Shown here: piece after piece, positions 42,601 through 51,584 of the stretch
Layout of the letters: each line of letters begins with the position of its first letter
How positions within the stretch are numbered: the first letter of the stretch is position 1
DNA from: Pipra filicauda
Lineage: Eukaryota; Chordata; Aves; Passeriformes; Pipridae
Assembly: GCF_003945595.2 (NCBI RefSeq)
Contig: NW_024104665.1
Span: 2,695,651 to 2,759,650 of the forward strand
DNA length: 64,000 nt
Reading direction: 5' to 3'
Made by a program: the position numbers and the translations under genes
The notes under the pieces: generated by a model
What the model saw: only the letters and a program-made list of their open reading frames with translations
What the model was told of the DNA's origin: nothing
Databases searched by the model: none

Positions 42601-45600
42601 AACCCAGATGTTGTGCCACTGATCAATCCAGGTGCTTTCTCGAAAACTCGAAGAAAAATGGGCTTTGTGATTTGTAAACATGGTTTCCAGAAGATCACTA
42701 GCATAAGGTGCAAGAGACTGATCATTCATCACATCCAGGATTTGTACTGGAATTGTTCTGTCCAACTGTAGTATATTTTCAGTGCCCACACACTCCACAA
42801 GACAGCCAAGAGAGGAGTACTTCCCTTTCACATGCCAATCCAAGCTTAGTAAATGCTTTATCAGCCTTGAAAAGAATGGGTCTGATTCTTCATTGGATCC
42901 AGTAATGGTGCCTTGGTGTATCTGAAGAAGGTTCTTGAATATCAATTTGGTTTGGTGCCTAATGGCATCCAGAGGGTGGTCCCAGTGTGTATAAATGTAT
43001 TCCAGCACCTTCCCAATTATGTCAGAGTTCCCATTAAGCTTGATTTTCAGATTTGGAGAGCCCGAAGCAAGGGCAGCCAGTGCTGAATTAGTCCAAATAG
43101 CAAGGACTCTAGACAAACATGTTGCCACACTGGATTCTTTTAACCTTTTAAAAAGAACAAACAAAAATAAAGTTTATTATTTTCATTTATCACTTAAAAA
43201 AAAATAAATTTGTATTTCAAAATAATTATTCATCACATTCATTTACCTTACACAAAAACAGGTAAGAAGACACTAGCCATTCCGTAAGGAAAAGAAATGA
43301 GCACAGAAGTGATGAACTGGATGTTGTAAAGTGCATGCTTGTTACCTGACATGCTATTAAGTGGCCACAGCTAAACTCCCTAAACATTAAAAGAAACCTG
43401 ACATGCCACACTTCATTTTAAAAAGCAAAAATAAAAATTCCTATGTAGCTGCTAATATTTGAGCAGCATTATGTTACTGCATGCTCCTTGAAAATATAAG
43501 GAAAACTTTTCATTGCCATATAAAACCATCAAAACTGAGTCCCCTACGTGCAAAAACAAAAATCACAAAACTGACCTCCAGTGCAGGAACAAAGGTTGAA
43601 CTGAATACGTTTTAACCTCCAATCCAATATCACTGGTAAGGCCATTAGATGCAAGCAGTCAATGCTTGCAGTAAGAAAAAAACAAACTCATCTTTCTTCA
43701 AGTATTTCACGAACTGGCACACTTTGTTTTCTTCTTAACTTTTAAGAAGGATAATGTCCTGAAACTAAAGTTTATCTGACTACACAAGAACTGATTCTGA
43801 CATACCTTATCATAAAGGAGGTGGTAAATTAATCCCACTCATGTTAGAAAACAAAATTTTATTTTAGCGTGCAAGAATAAATTGACATTTAGAATTACCT
43901 ATGCGATATCCTTATATTTTTCAAATTTACAGTGTTATTCTGAATATATTAAAAAGTTGATGTGATCTGTGGCAAAATCTAGTATCATTACACAGAAAAC
44001 AGAGATATTTCACCAGGACCATAGGAGTTATGTTAAAATAGAAGTAGAAAGATAAACCACTCCTCCCAAACATGAAACAACACAAATCAAAACACAAACT
44101 TACTCTGAACTCAAAGACAACAAGACTGATGCAATATCTAATAATAGTTTCTCTCCATTTTCACCCATGCTGCCATTCTTCCAATCCAGCATAGCCAACG
44201 CTCCATGGCAAAGAAAGAGAAGGACTGAGTCAGGGAGTTCTGCCGTGCACAGAGCCCCACAGTTACTCACAAACCACGCCGGTACGCCTGCGTGTTTCAC
44301 TGTCCCAAGAAGCAAGTCACTGACCTGTAACAGCAAAATAACACCCACTACAGTATGTCAGCACAGGAGAAAAAGCTATTTCGGGCACAACTTAGAAGGT
44401 GTGAAGGGATTTCTTGTACACTAGTTTTCTCCATTCAAAACCCTGGTCTTATTATTTCAGATAGCAAGGAGAGAGAAATAGATTTACACCCCAGCTGAAG
44501 ACTGAGGCAGAGGTTGGCAAGTCTCTGTATCAGCAAACCCTCCAAACAACTCTGACAGCACAGATTAACAACACTATGACATTGCACAGTCCTAGTGAAG
44601 AAACACACTTACCAAGGAAGGCAATTCCTCAACTGGTTCATACATAGCTCTAGTAAACAGAATAACAGCCAGTCCTGACGTAGTCTGGACAGTTTGCAGG
44701 AGTGTTGCTAAATGGTAGAGAAAGATATTTTACATTAGAGTGCAGCAAACGTGTGCTAGAACTATATATCAAAATTACAACAATGGTATTGCATTTTCCA
44801 AGACTACTTGTAGTTGTATAATGACAAATCTGTAGTGTCCACCTGGCTAGCAAGTATTAATGAATTTATGTTCTAGTGTAATAGGAAACTGTCAATGTCT
44901 TTTAACAGATAGAAAATATAGAATTGCCCAGTAAGACAAGGAGGGTTGTGGCAGAGCCTATGGACACACGTTAAATTCTACTGTACAAAAATGTCTGTAT
45001 AAGAAGAAAATATAATTAGTTATAGTGCACCCATAAATTGTTCTGACAGCATAATTCAGAGAGATGTATAAATTTCTGGTAGGCACAGACATTCAGCAAG
45101 TCCCAAAAGCATTTCTGTTAGTTTCCGAATTATCAGTAATAGCATTTACATTGTTTTTTTACGGTAGGACAAGTTAAACTGTAGACTCCAGAACCACAAT
45201 CTACAAACCAAAGGACCAACTACTGTTCCCACTCCTCTTAGTCTCACTAATTCAATTTCCATTCAAGCTAAACTAAGTTTTTATACATACAGGTTGTATT
45301 TACTACAAAGACAACAATACTGAGTTAATAAAAATATTTGGGTTTGAATGTTACTAAACTTACCATCCATTAGGAAGTTTGTGGAGCTTTTCAGTAAACT
45401 ACACATACATTGCCAAACAAAAGATTCATTGTGTTTCCAAAGATTTCCCTGGATATTTTCTTGTAATTTCTGTATAAGCATCATTGAAACTTTAATGGCT
45501 ATCAGTAAATCATGCATTAACTGAGTCTGAACAATACAATTTCCCAGATTCTTTCTGTGGAAAAAAAAAAAAAAAGACAAACATGCATACAAGAAGGATA

Positions 45601-48600
45601 ATAAAGCCATTCTTCACCATCCCCAGAAACCTACATTCTGCCAACTTCAGAAAGAATTAATGGTAAAAACTAATTTATCGCTTGAGTTGACCAGATACAT
45701 TAACTACAGGAAAAAGAGAAGTGGACTCAAGGGTAGTCTGTTAAAATGAAGTTAACAAAAAAAATTACAAATTCTGCTGCCCCTTCTGCAGGTTCCTGTG
45801 ACAAACTTTCACTCATTCAATTCTGCCTGAGCAGAGCTGAATTTTTCCAGAAACTTTCCAAAAAGACCAACAGAATGCAGTGCTGCTCTTTTCTCATTCT
45901 TCAAGTAGTTCCTCTATGTGCAAAGCATATTTCTATGATTCAACTTTTCTTTTAACATGAAAATAGAAAATACCTAAACTTTCAGTGTACAAAACACTTC
46001 AATAAGCACCCTCCTCCTCTGGAGAGAAATCACAGTGAAGAGACCTCACTTTATGCAATGATGGAAATATCAAGGTATTAAATGATGACTGCTGTGACAG
46101 ACTAAACAGAACACAAATACTGAATTAAACACTCATGGAAAGTGAAAGACTATTACTCTACCTGAATTTTATACCTACTGATTACACTGTTTAGTTACAA
46201 TTCAGATAGCAAAACCACAACTCAAACATCTCCCTTAGAAGTAGTAGCTCCAACACAGTATCAGTGCCTTACTCTATTTTATATCGTATTTGCCACAAAA
46301 GGAAGAAATCAGCAGCTTTTTCATTTAAAATACACATCACTGTAAAGTGACATTCCCATCTTTCATCAATTAAAGGGATACTTCAAATCAAACCACATTA
46401 TCTTGCAAGAGTGAAATAAAAACAGATAAAATAGAGCTTATATTGAATTCACTTGCCTGTTTTCTTCCTCTATGTCAAGTAGCGATTTCTGGAGAAACTG
46501 AAGAACTAGTGAAAATAATTATGGTATGAATTTACTTAAAAGAGAAATAGAACAGAAAAATGCCAGCAAATCAAGCACACATACACATCATACCCAGCTA
46601 CAAGGAACAGTTATCCATATAGTAGTGTTTCTTCCACTCCAACAACAAATTAAACTGACATTTCAGTGCAGACCAAAACAAGCAATGCTGAAGCAAAATC
46701 TCAAGCTGTTTTGCAACAACCTGATACAAAACAAGAGCTTCCAACCCACTTGGCTCCCTCCTATGAGGTATTGAGAATTCTGGTTCCTCAGCTGAAATTA
46801 CCAAAAAAGACACAGCAGCCATAAAAGGTCCACACAAAGCTGAACACTACTTGCATGCTGAGGGCACAATATGTCAAGTAATCCCACATTACCAGAAATC
46901 AGATTTCTGCCAAATTACTATCAAACAAAATACTTGCCCAGTGAGCCTGGGTTTGCTGTAGTTGATTGTTAACAGTTCAGTGTTCCCACATCCAACTTTA
47001 TTATGAAGCACAACACAGAGAATGCATCATACAAAGTAGCATCAACTCCCCCAGCCCTTTAAGAATCACTTTACAGAGATTTATGTCTAGGGTTGCTCTA
47101 TAAAGCAAGACTGACCCCTGGAAACTAAAGTTACAAATCAAAGTCTTGTCTTTGACAAAAAAGTAGCATGTGAGGGTACTAGTTATTGAAAATTAATCAG
47201 GAGGAAATCAGATCTGATAGATCTTCATGCCTACTTCATGTAACTTCTTCCCATACCCACTCCTCCCCCAATAATCTGCAGTGAAGCTTATTTTGCTGTA
47301 AATATAAGTTTACCTTCTTCAAACAGGTTCTTAATACTTGCTCTACCTAGAGGAAAGAAAATATATTTTAAGTACTGAATACCAGGCAGTACTACCTATT
47401 TAACATAACTGCAAACATTATTATCAGGTGTGGCACCAAGGTGCCAACCGGCATTGAGCAAATCAAACCAGACGACAATATATTCAATGTCACTGTACCT
47501 AAGCTGAAGTCCTCCATGCAGGAAGCAAGGTTGTCCAAGACTTTTCTGTACAAATACACATCTGTGTTTTTCAGTTCTGCCCTAAGGCAGCACACAAAGC
47601 TTTGCACACCTAACATCATCAACTCTTCAGGAAGACCATTCAGTGAACTGTAACAGCAAGAAACAGCACAATCAGTTTGCTTACACTGAGATGTTGAACA
47701 TCCACTCAACTAAAGTCAATGACAGCTACAACTCTAATAAACAGAAACAGTCTGTTTTAAAATAAGCATGCAGGTTCTAATTTTGCAGCTACAAAACCTG
47801 TCAAATGGGTGTAAAGCTCTGGCCTGCCATCAAATACAGGACAGAAGCTCTGCATCTCTCAGTGGGGACAATGAATCTCTTCCGACAAAGAAAGGAAGAC
47901 AGCTAAGCACTGGATCTTAAAAAACATTAAGGCTGTAATAAGTTCACTAAAGAAATACAGCAGTAATTTTGCAACAGAAAAATTTAATTGCAATAAAAAC
48001 AGGCACAAGAAATCAGCTTAGTTATGATTCCTCTGAACCCCTCTCTCTTGACAAAGCTGAGATTTTTTTTTTTAACACAAGCATTCTAAATTTCTATTCT
48101 AACACTGGATTTTAAAATTCAAAGTGCTAATTACACAGTATGTTGTCTTTCCAATAATGAAACAGATCAAAATAATACTTCACCCTGAAGTTATTTATCC
48201 AATGATAAGTTACTTATAATTAAAATTTTTAACTAAGCCAGAAAAAAAATAGTACTAATATTCACGTATTAGCACCACAAATTTTCAGTAATTAAACTAC
48301 AGCAATTTGTTGTGAATGACAAATTACCGACTTCTAGGTAAAGAGAACATTTAAACAAAATAAAGGCTTACTGTTCAATTTTTTACCTTGCTAATACTTT
48401 TTTCAAAGGATTCTTCATACTCAGTGAAAAATATGTCTCTCCCAAAATATCCAAACAGGCTTTAACCATGGGATCACATGCAGAGTTTTGATCCATCTTC
48501 TTCACCAATGGCATAATCTACAACCAAAAGAACACAGGATGAACAAAAAGCTCTAGATACACTATCATTAACAGTGGCAGATTTCCCTCTCCTCCAAGTA

Positions 48601-50122
48601 TATGGTGGAAAACTGTCCTCTCTTTACTATATTTCCTTTGAGTTTGAAGTGATAGATAACGTTCCAAGAACACCTGTAATACCAAAAATACACACATACA
48701 AAATAGGAAACTTGGTATCACTTGTCTTCCACCATTTTCAATAACTAATTTAAGTACTAGAATTACATTTCTACCTGGTGTATGTGCAGCACTAACAACT
48801 GCTTTTTACCTGTTTCCAAGAATGCCTAAAACATTACAAAGTTTATTTTGAATTGTATTCCCCATTAACAGTGCACGACACAGTTACCAAAAACCACACT
48901 AACAACAGTGAAGTCTTACTTGTTTAATACACTGGATCTGCTGGATGCCATTTCTCAGCTGTGCACAGTGCAGAAGCAGAGAAGCCAGGTTTTGCTCTTC
49001 AGCCTTTGAAAACTCTACATTTGGAAGAAAAATCCCTTTTTAGAAAGGAATTACAATAAACACTGTAAACAATACATAATTTATAATAATATAAATTGAC
49101 TTTTTCCTGATGTTTAGAGGGAATCTCTTGTGTTTCAGTTTGTGCCCATGGCTTCCTGTCCCATCACTGTTCAGAACAGAAAAAAACCTGGCTCTGCCTC
49201 CTTCATGTCCTCCAATCAGGTATTTTTCACACATTGGTAAGATGTCCCTGAGCCTTCTCTTCACCGGGCTGAATCACAGCTCTCTCAGCCTTTCCTCATA
49301 GGAAGGATGCTCCAGGCCCTTCAGCATCTTCGAAGCCCTTAGCTGGACTCTTTGTCCATATTGCTCTTGTACTGGGGAGCCAAGAACTGGATGCAGTGTA
49401 CCAGGTGTGACCTCACCAGTACTATCTCATAATAACTTGAGTATACTTTAGTATACAAATCTTGCATTACTTGGTGTTGGGTTTTTTAAAGTAAATATCA
49501 CTGGAAGTTTATATCATCAAACAAACATGAAGAAACCAAAAAAAAAACAAAAACCACAAAATAAAAGACTATATGAACAGTATCTTTAAATCAAGTTAAC
49601 TGCAGAAAACACAAAGACTGGGAAAAATACACTGAAAATGACCTCCACAGAACCCTTCCAACCTCAATCATTCTGTGATTCCTGGAAATTCAGTATTAAC
49701 CCACAAATTAATGCTAGTACTTCATATATCACTGAATTACAGGTGTGCAAGTGGGGTCACAAGTAGGACCTTCTTTCACTTTCATACCAAAGACAAAACA
49801 AAATGAAGAGTTTTCAAACCAAAAATACAGTGCTCTAAAGGATTTTTTCAACTCTGTCAAGGTAAGAAGTCATTGTCATTACAAAATAAAACGAACCACA
49901 GCTGACACCCACAAAGCAAAACCGCTGGAAATAAAACATAATAAGCAGAAACACAGATCAATTTCAGTTACTCAAAGGCAAGAGAAATCACACATTAGTT
50001 CAGAAAAATACACTCTACTTACTCTGAAGTTTTTCAAGCTGATGATGATCAAGAAAGAATGCATCCACTTGAATTTCCTTCTTCTTCTTTAAAACCATTT
50101 TAGCTGATTAGAGAAATGCCTC
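15520..50122 (-). CDS. THADA: THADA, armadillo-type protein, partial gene (exons 2-26)
   Basis: Twenty-five coding exons join in one frame from the ATG at 50098 to a splice donor at 15520, giving about 1,269 residues; human THADA has about 1,950, so the C-terminal third lies left of the window. Coding segments, 5' to 3': 50098-50023, 49014-48920, 48517-48387, 47647-47499, 47346-47314, 46505-46457, 45554-45364, 44707-44613, 44324-44104, 43144-42453, 41793-41642, 41500-41345, 40188-40066, 39151-39028, 37587-37439, 36613-36403, 35033-34898, 34571-34435, 34012-33854, 32718-32561, 27577-27468, 20565-20433, 17586-17473, 16398-16276, 15611-15520. Every intron is GT-AG except intron 7 (GC-AG). No frameshift or premature stop was found. 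Known of the family: all-helical armadillo/HEAT-like protein with DUF2428; the yeast relative Trm732 works with Trm7 (FTSJ1 in human) in 2'-O-methylation of tRNA position 32; fly THADA binds SERCA. Identity rests on remembered human sequence, not a search. Confidence 0.97.
15612..17472 (-). other. THADA: THADA introns 25 and 24
   Basis: Two introns (15612-16275, 16399-17472) separated by exon 25. AT-rich, with no gene or mobile element I can recognise. Confidence 0.85.
16276..16398 (-). CDS. THADA: THADA exon 25
   Basis: 123 nt (41 codons), with VHALNILRALYRDTRLGENI and SPVWA, core DUF2428 sequence. Acceptor CCACAG, donor GTAAGT; phase 0 both sides. Confidence 0.97.
17473..17586 (-). CDS. 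THADA: THADA exon 24
   Basis: 114 nt (38 codons) starting ALLASEPKKSRTDLLKMTM (human ALLASEPKKGRMDLLKITM). Acceptor TATGTAG, donor GTAAAA; phase 0 both sides. Confidence 0.96.
17587..20432 (-). other. THADA: THADA intron 23
   Basis: About 2.8 kb. Short open frames around 19187-19892 on both strands carry no recognisable domain. No clear mobile element. Confidence 0.85.
20433..20565 (-). CDS. THADA: THADA exon 23, DUF2428 RRSAGIP motif
   Basis: 133 nt, with SCVLEEIKSCDPSS and LCATRRSAGIPFYIQ. RRSAGIP corresponds to the most conserved DUF2428 motif (RRSAGLP in yeast Trm732, reported as needed for its tRNA-modification role). Acceptor GATATAG, donor GTACCA; phase 2 in, phase 0 out. Confidence 0.97.
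20566..27467 (-). other. THADA: THADA intron 22
   Basis: About 6.9 kb. It contains one CR1 remnant at 26117-26220; otherwise AT-rich and unassigned. Confidence 0.85.
26117..26220 (-). mobile_element. CR1 3' end remnant, minus orientation
   Basis: CATAGAATGGTTTCTGTTGG, then AAAAGACCTTAAGGATCATT: a reversed, diverged CR1 3' end in THADA intron 22. Confidence 0.8.
27468..27577 (-). CDS. THADA: THADA exon 22
   Basis: 110 nt, with HLLQSRHRGAFELAYAGFVQ (human HLLQSRHRGAFELAYTGFVK). The acceptor follows an uninterrupted run of about 18 T; donor GTAGAA; phase 0 in, phase 2 out. Confidence 0.96.
27722..27759. repeat. (CAA/CAAA)n low-complexity tract
   Basis: AAACCAAACAACAACAAACA and similar units, in THADA intron 21, about 150 bp from exon 22. 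Confidence 0.7.
31203..31345 (-). mobile_element. CR1 3' end remnant, minus orientation
   Basis: AATCACAGAATATCCTGAGT, then TGGAAGAGACCCACAAGGAT and a diverged continuation of about 100 bp. THADA intron 21. It resembles the copy at 32383, so both may belong to one CR1 subfamily. Confidence 0.85.
32383..32450 (-). mobile_element. CR1 3' terminal remnant, minus orientation
   Basis: AGAATCACAGAGTATTCTGA, then GTTGGAAGGGACCCACGAGG: the reversed CR1 3' end, only about 65 bp long. THADA intron 21. Confidence 0.85.
32561..32718 (-). CDS. THADA: THADA exon 21
   Basis: 158 nt, with CDVTAQMVLVCCWRSMKEVS, matching human. Acceptor TTTTTAAG, donor GTAGGG; phase 1 in, phase 0 out. Confidence 0.96.
33147..33160 (-). 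promoter_or_regulatory. CTCF-like motif in THADA intron 20
   Basis: CCCCATCTGGCGGC resembles the reversed CTCF core with one mismatch and overlaps a GCGGCCGC site, in an otherwise AT-rich intron. Weak evidence. Confidence 0.2.
33854..34012 (-). CDS. THADA: THADA exon 20
   Basis: 159 nt. The first half, RLQMILNEIQPQDTNDYFMQ, is well conserved; the second half is charged and diverged from human, probably a flexible linker. Acceptor ATGCAG, donor GTAAAT; phase 1 both sides. Confidence 0.94.
34435..34571 (-). CDS. THADA: THADA exon 19
   Basis: 137 nt, with VVSPVVQSSSPEGLIPMDTD, almost identical to human. The acceptor is TTTTAAG|TAAG after a T run; a second AG four bases on would shift the frame. 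Donor GTAAAG; phase 2 in, phase 1 out. Confidence 0.95.
34898..35033 (-). CDS. THADA: THADA exon 18
   Basis: 136 nt, with SFPMYGRVHCITGALQQLS (human AFPMYGRVHCITGALQKLS). Acceptor ATTTTAG, donor GTAAGT; phase 1 in, phase 2 out. Confidence 0.96.
36403..36613 (-). CDS. THADA: THADA exon 17
   Basis: 211 nt, with LSTSTKPYDCVTASYLLNFL, identical to human. The following 30 or so residues are poorly conserved. Acceptor TTTTCAG, donor GTAATA; phase 0 in, phase 1 out. Confidence 0.96.
37179..37220. repeat. 16-bp direct repeat, 26-bp period
   Basis: CTGATAGTTCACAGTC occurs at 37179-37194 and 37205-37220, in THADA intron 16. Confidence 0.85.
37439..37587 (-). CDS. THADA: THADA exon 16
   Basis: 149 nt, with FASTFEEVKVLAFGLLMKL (human FTSTFEDVKILAFDLLMKL). 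Acceptor GAATAG, donor GTATGG; phase 1 in, phase 0 out. Confidence 0.95.
39028..39151 (-). CDS. THADA: THADA exon 15
   Basis: 124 nt, with LFPGSSHPTRFSALSILESI (human LFPGSSYSTRFSALTILGSI). Acceptor TTTTCAG, donor GTGAGA; phase 0 in, phase 1 out. Confidence 0.95.
39152..41344 (-). other. THADA: THADA introns 14 and 13
   Basis: Introns 39152-40065 and 40189-41344. The plus strand is pyrimidine-rich from about 40320 to 40760 (purine-rich in the THADA transcript). No element recognised. Confidence 0.85.
40066..40188 (-). CDS. THADA: THADA exon 14
   Basis: 123 nt (41 codons) starting LFCRIQESSQVLYKLEQ, identical to human there; the second half is diverged. The acceptor TTTTAAAAG is weak; donor GTAAGT; phase 0 both sides. 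Confidence 0.93.
41345..41500 (-). CDS. THADA: THADA exon 13
   Basis: 156 nt (52 codons), with TTEIVSMEEMQLIHFF and YNLNSQSPSVRQQI. Acceptor TTTCAG, donor GTAATT; phase 0 both sides, so this exon could be skipped in frame. Confidence 0.96.
41642..41793 (-). CDS. THADA: THADA exon 12
   Basis: 152 nt, with STRGALGALMACLRTARAHG, matching human SRGALGALMACLRIARAHG. Acceptor TTTTTAG, donor GTAAAG; phase 1 in, phase 0 out. Confidence 0.96.
41794..44103 (-). other. THADA: THADA introns 11 and 10
   Basis: Introns 41794-42452 and 43145-44103 around exon 11. AT-rich, nothing recognised. Confidence 0.85.
42453..43144 (-). CDS. THADA: THADA exon 11 (longest exon seen)
   Basis: 692 nt, about 231 residues. 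It contains GKVLEYIYTHWDHPLDAIRH, GKYSSLGCLVECVG, APYASDLLETMF and IDYYLPKLL, all clear THADA signatures in the helical-repeat part. Acceptor TTTTAAAAG, donor GTAAGA; phase 2 in, phase 1 out. Plus-strand frames here are shadows. Confidence 0.98.
44104..44324 (-). CDS. THADA: THADA exon 10
   Basis: 221 nt, with VLLFLCHGALAMLDWKNGSM, nearly identical to vertebrate THADA. Acceptor GTTACAG, donor GTAAGT; phase 0 in, phase 2 out. Confidence 0.96.
44613..44707 (-). CDS. THADA: THADA exon 9
   Basis: 95 nt encoding LLQTVQTTSGLAVILFTRAM (human LLQTVQSTSGLAIILFIKTM). Acceptor ATTTAG, donor GTAAGT; phase 1 in, phase 0 out. Confidence 0.95.
45364..45554 (-). CDS. THADA: THADA exon 8
   Basis: 191 nt, including IVQTQLMHDLLIAIKVSMML and the human-like QGNLWK. 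The acceptor CCACAG follows a long T tract; donor GTAAGT; phase 2 in, phase 1 out. Confidence 0.95.
46457..46505 (-). CDS. THADA: THADA exon 7, GC splice donor
   Basis: 49 nt encoding VLQFLQKSLLDIEEEN (human VLHFLQKSLIEILEEN). Acceptor CACTAG. The donor reads CAG|GCAAGT, a GC donor; phase continuity with exon 8 (AG+A giving Arg) requires it. The nearby GT four bases on would break the frame. Confidence 0.9.
47314..47346 (-). CDS. THADA: THADA exon 6 (33-nt micro-exon)
   Basis: A 33-nt exon encoding RASIKNLFEE, matching human RASVNNLLKN. Acceptor CCTCTAG, donor GTAAAC; phase 1 both sides, so skipping would keep the frame and remove 11 residues. Confidence 0.85.
47499..47647 (-). CDS. THADA: THADA exon 5
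   Basis: 149 nt, residues about 101-150, containing YLYRKVLDNLASCMEDFSLG (human YSYRKVTDNISSCMENFNLG). Acceptor TTACAG, donor GTACAG; phase 2 in, phase 1 out. Confidence 0.94.
48387..48517 (-). CDS. THADA: THADA exon 4
   Basis: 131 nt, residues about 58-100, with MKNPLKKVLAS near its end (human LKNPLKKVLAS). Acceptor TTGTAG, donor GTAAAA; phase 0 in, phase 2 out. Confidence 0.93.
48920..49014 (-). CDS. THADA: THADA exon 3
   Basis: 95 nt, residues about 26-57, including NLASLLLHCAQL, identical or nearly so to vertebrate THADA. Acceptor TGTAG, donor GTAAGA; ends in phase 0. Confidence 0.93.
49110..49440 (-). mobile_element. CR1 LINE internal fragment, minus orientation
   Basis: Contains GCCCATGGCTTCCTGTCCCA, TCAGCCTTTCCTCATAGGA and CAAGAACTGGATGCAGTGTA, CR1 body sequence in reverse, in THADA intron 2. 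The CR1 3' terminus is missing. Confidence 0.88.
49637..49683 (+). mobile_element. CR1 3' terminal remnant, plus orientation
   Basis: A very short piece of CR1 3' tail: CCCTTCCAACCTCAATCATT then CTGTGATTCC. In THADA intron 2. Confidence 0.65.
50023..50122 (-). CDS. THADA: THADA exon 2 with start codon
   Basis: The ATG is at 50098 in a good start context (A at -3, G at +4). The peptide opens MVLKKKKEIQVDAFF, matching the vertebrate start MGVKKKKEMQVA. An acceptor TTTTTAAG precedes 50122, leaving 24 bases of 5' UTR in this exon. The donor is GTAAGT at 50022; the coding part is 76 nt and ends in phase 1. Confidence 0.93.
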
Positions 50123-50694
50123 CTTAAAAACAATACACAAAAAAAAAAACTCAAACCAGCAGGTCCCATTGTTTTAAAGGCATAATTACAAACACTTTCT
50201 ACGATAACACTTTCTTTTCACTGTCCTACTATCCTGAAATAATGTTTATTGCATTACCTGTGCAATTTTTTTTCAAAGTAATAGCTCTCTTTAATTTTAT
50301 CAATTTCAACTATTTCAAGCATTTCATCCAAAATTCACCCAAACTGCATGACACAAAATGGAACTCATAGCAAAGAGGAATTGCTATATGCATGAAAAAC
50401 TGTCTCACTGGAGTTTTTACTGCACTTGTTACATAGTCTCTGGCATGACCCTGGATCACTATGTGGAACCATCATACAGAAGCACGGTAGTAATGGAACA
50501 AAACTTCTGTTGTTCTGTTTTACTGTTCAAAACTCATTCAACTGTATTGATGTCAAGTTAGAACTGTGTAGCAAACAAAACTGCTTTGCTGTTATGAATG
50601 TTGCAAAGACCAAGTTATTCTTCTTGTTTTAAGTAGTTGAAATTTAATGTGCTTACAGCTTCACTGACATAAAAGCTCATTATTAACAGAAAAG

Positions 50695-51020
50695 CTGAAT
50701 TCGGAAGGGACCTTTGGATCTGGATCAATCTCCTGCTCAACCTGGGCCACCTGAGCCAGTTACCCAGGCCCACGTCCAGATCTCTTTTGAATATTTCCAC
50801 GGATGGAGACTCCACAGCCTCTCTGGACCACCTGTGCCAGTGCTCGGACACCCTCATGACACACGTGGTGCTTCCTGTTGGCCTCAGAGGTCCCCCTGTG
50901 TTTCGGTCTGTGCCCATGGCTTCCTGTCTCGGCACTGGGCATCACTGAACAGAGCCCAGCCACATCTTGTCTGCACCCCCCCCTTCATATATTCTATACA
51001 CTGGTAAGATCCCCTGGTCT
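50695..51020 (-). mobile_element. CR1 LINE fragment, minus orientation
   Basis: Diverged CR1: GAAGGGACCTTTGGATCTGG, then the lines around GACTCCACAGCCTCTCTGGA and GTGCCCATGGCTTCCTGTC. It abuts the inner edge of the CpG island, in THADA intron 1. Confidence 0.85.
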
Positions 51021-51189
51021 ATTATCTACTCCCACTTGGAGTATCCAACACCGCAGCCCTCGGCACCTTCGGGCGGTCACGGGAAGACAAGAGCCCGGCT
51101 GCCCAGGCCCCGCTGCCCGCAGGTGCCCCGCGCTCTCCCTCTCGAGCGACCCCGCGCCCCACCGCGGCTCCGAGCGCTCGGCCGGACCC

Positions 51190-51207
51190 GGGCCGGGCCG
51201 GGCCGGG
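51190..51207 (+). repeat. GGGCC repeat with G-quadruplex pattern
   Basis: Four GGG runs at 51190-51192, 51195-51197, 51200-51202 and 51205-51207 with CC loops, within the THADA CpG island. Confidence 0.75.
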
Positions 51208-51330
51208 CCATCACCGCCTCAGGCGCCCGCCCTGCGCCTTCCCGGGCCCGCAGCGCGACGGCGCCCGCCTCGGGAAATGGCTGCAGCGGCGGGGAAGGGA
51301 AGCGCCGAGAACCCCCCACCTGCCCCTTAC

Positions 51331-51450
51331 CCGAGTGGAGCCCGCCGGTCGCGCCGCGTCCCTTCCCGGTGCCCGCGCCCCGCCCGCACCACGTGCCGCC
51401 CGCCGCCAACCGCGGCGCTCCCCGCCCACGGCACGGACCGGACCGGCCCC
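51331..51450 (-). other. THADA: Predicted THADA non-coding exon 1 (donor end only)
   Basis: Inside the CpG island the minus strand carries a strong donor, CTCGG|GTAAGG, with GT at 51330-51329, placed upstream of the ATG exon. Human THADA also starts with a non-coding exon. The 5' limit is not visible; the end at 51450 is a guess. Inference from position and splice motif only. Confidence 0.4.
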
Positions 51451-51584
51451 GCAGAGCCGCAGGCACCGCCTCGCCGGGAGCGCCCGGAGCAGCTGCTCCT
51501 CGTCTCGCTGCGCGGCTCTGGCCGCAGCGGGTGCCGCCTTTCCTTGAAAATACTTGTCTGTACTAAAAGGTAAACAACAACGCG

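Larger units (their letters stand above)
44708..47313 (-). other. THADA: THADA introns 8, 7 and 6
   Basis: Introns 44708-45363, 45555-46456 and 46506-47313. Intron 7 (45555-46456) uses a GC donor. No mobile element recognised. Confidence 0.85.
47648..50022 (-). other. THADA: THADA introns 4, 3 and 2
   Basis: Introns 47648-48386, 48518-48919 and 49015-50022. Intron 2 holds two CR1 pieces (49110-49440 and 49637-49683). Confidence 0.85.
50123..51329 (-). other. THADA: THADA intron 1 (predicted)
   Basis: Between the predicted exon 1 donor and the exon 2 acceptor. It contains the CR1 at 50695-51020 and part of the CpG island. Its extent depends on the exon 1 prediction. Confidence 0.45.
51050..51560 (-). 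promoter_or_regulatory. THADA: CpG island, THADA promoter
   Basis: Dense CpG and very high GC, in sharp contrast to the AT-rich flanks, about 1 kb upstream of the THADA ATG exon. It carries a GGGCC repeat at 51190-51209 and a predicted exon 1 donor at 51330. Long open frames on both strands here are artefacts of low stop-codon frequency. Confidence 0.85.

Noticed and set aside
42708..43207. Plus-strand frames opposite THADA exon 11
   Set aside because: Shadows of a well-supported coding exon.
49745..50092. 115-codon plus-strand frame
   Set aside because: Overlaps THADA exon 2 antisense and intron 2; Lys-rich AT-rich product with no domain.
50878..51573. 231- and 199-codon plus-strand frames
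   Set aside because: Composed of CR1 sequence running into the THADA CpG island; product is low-complexity and frames overlap.
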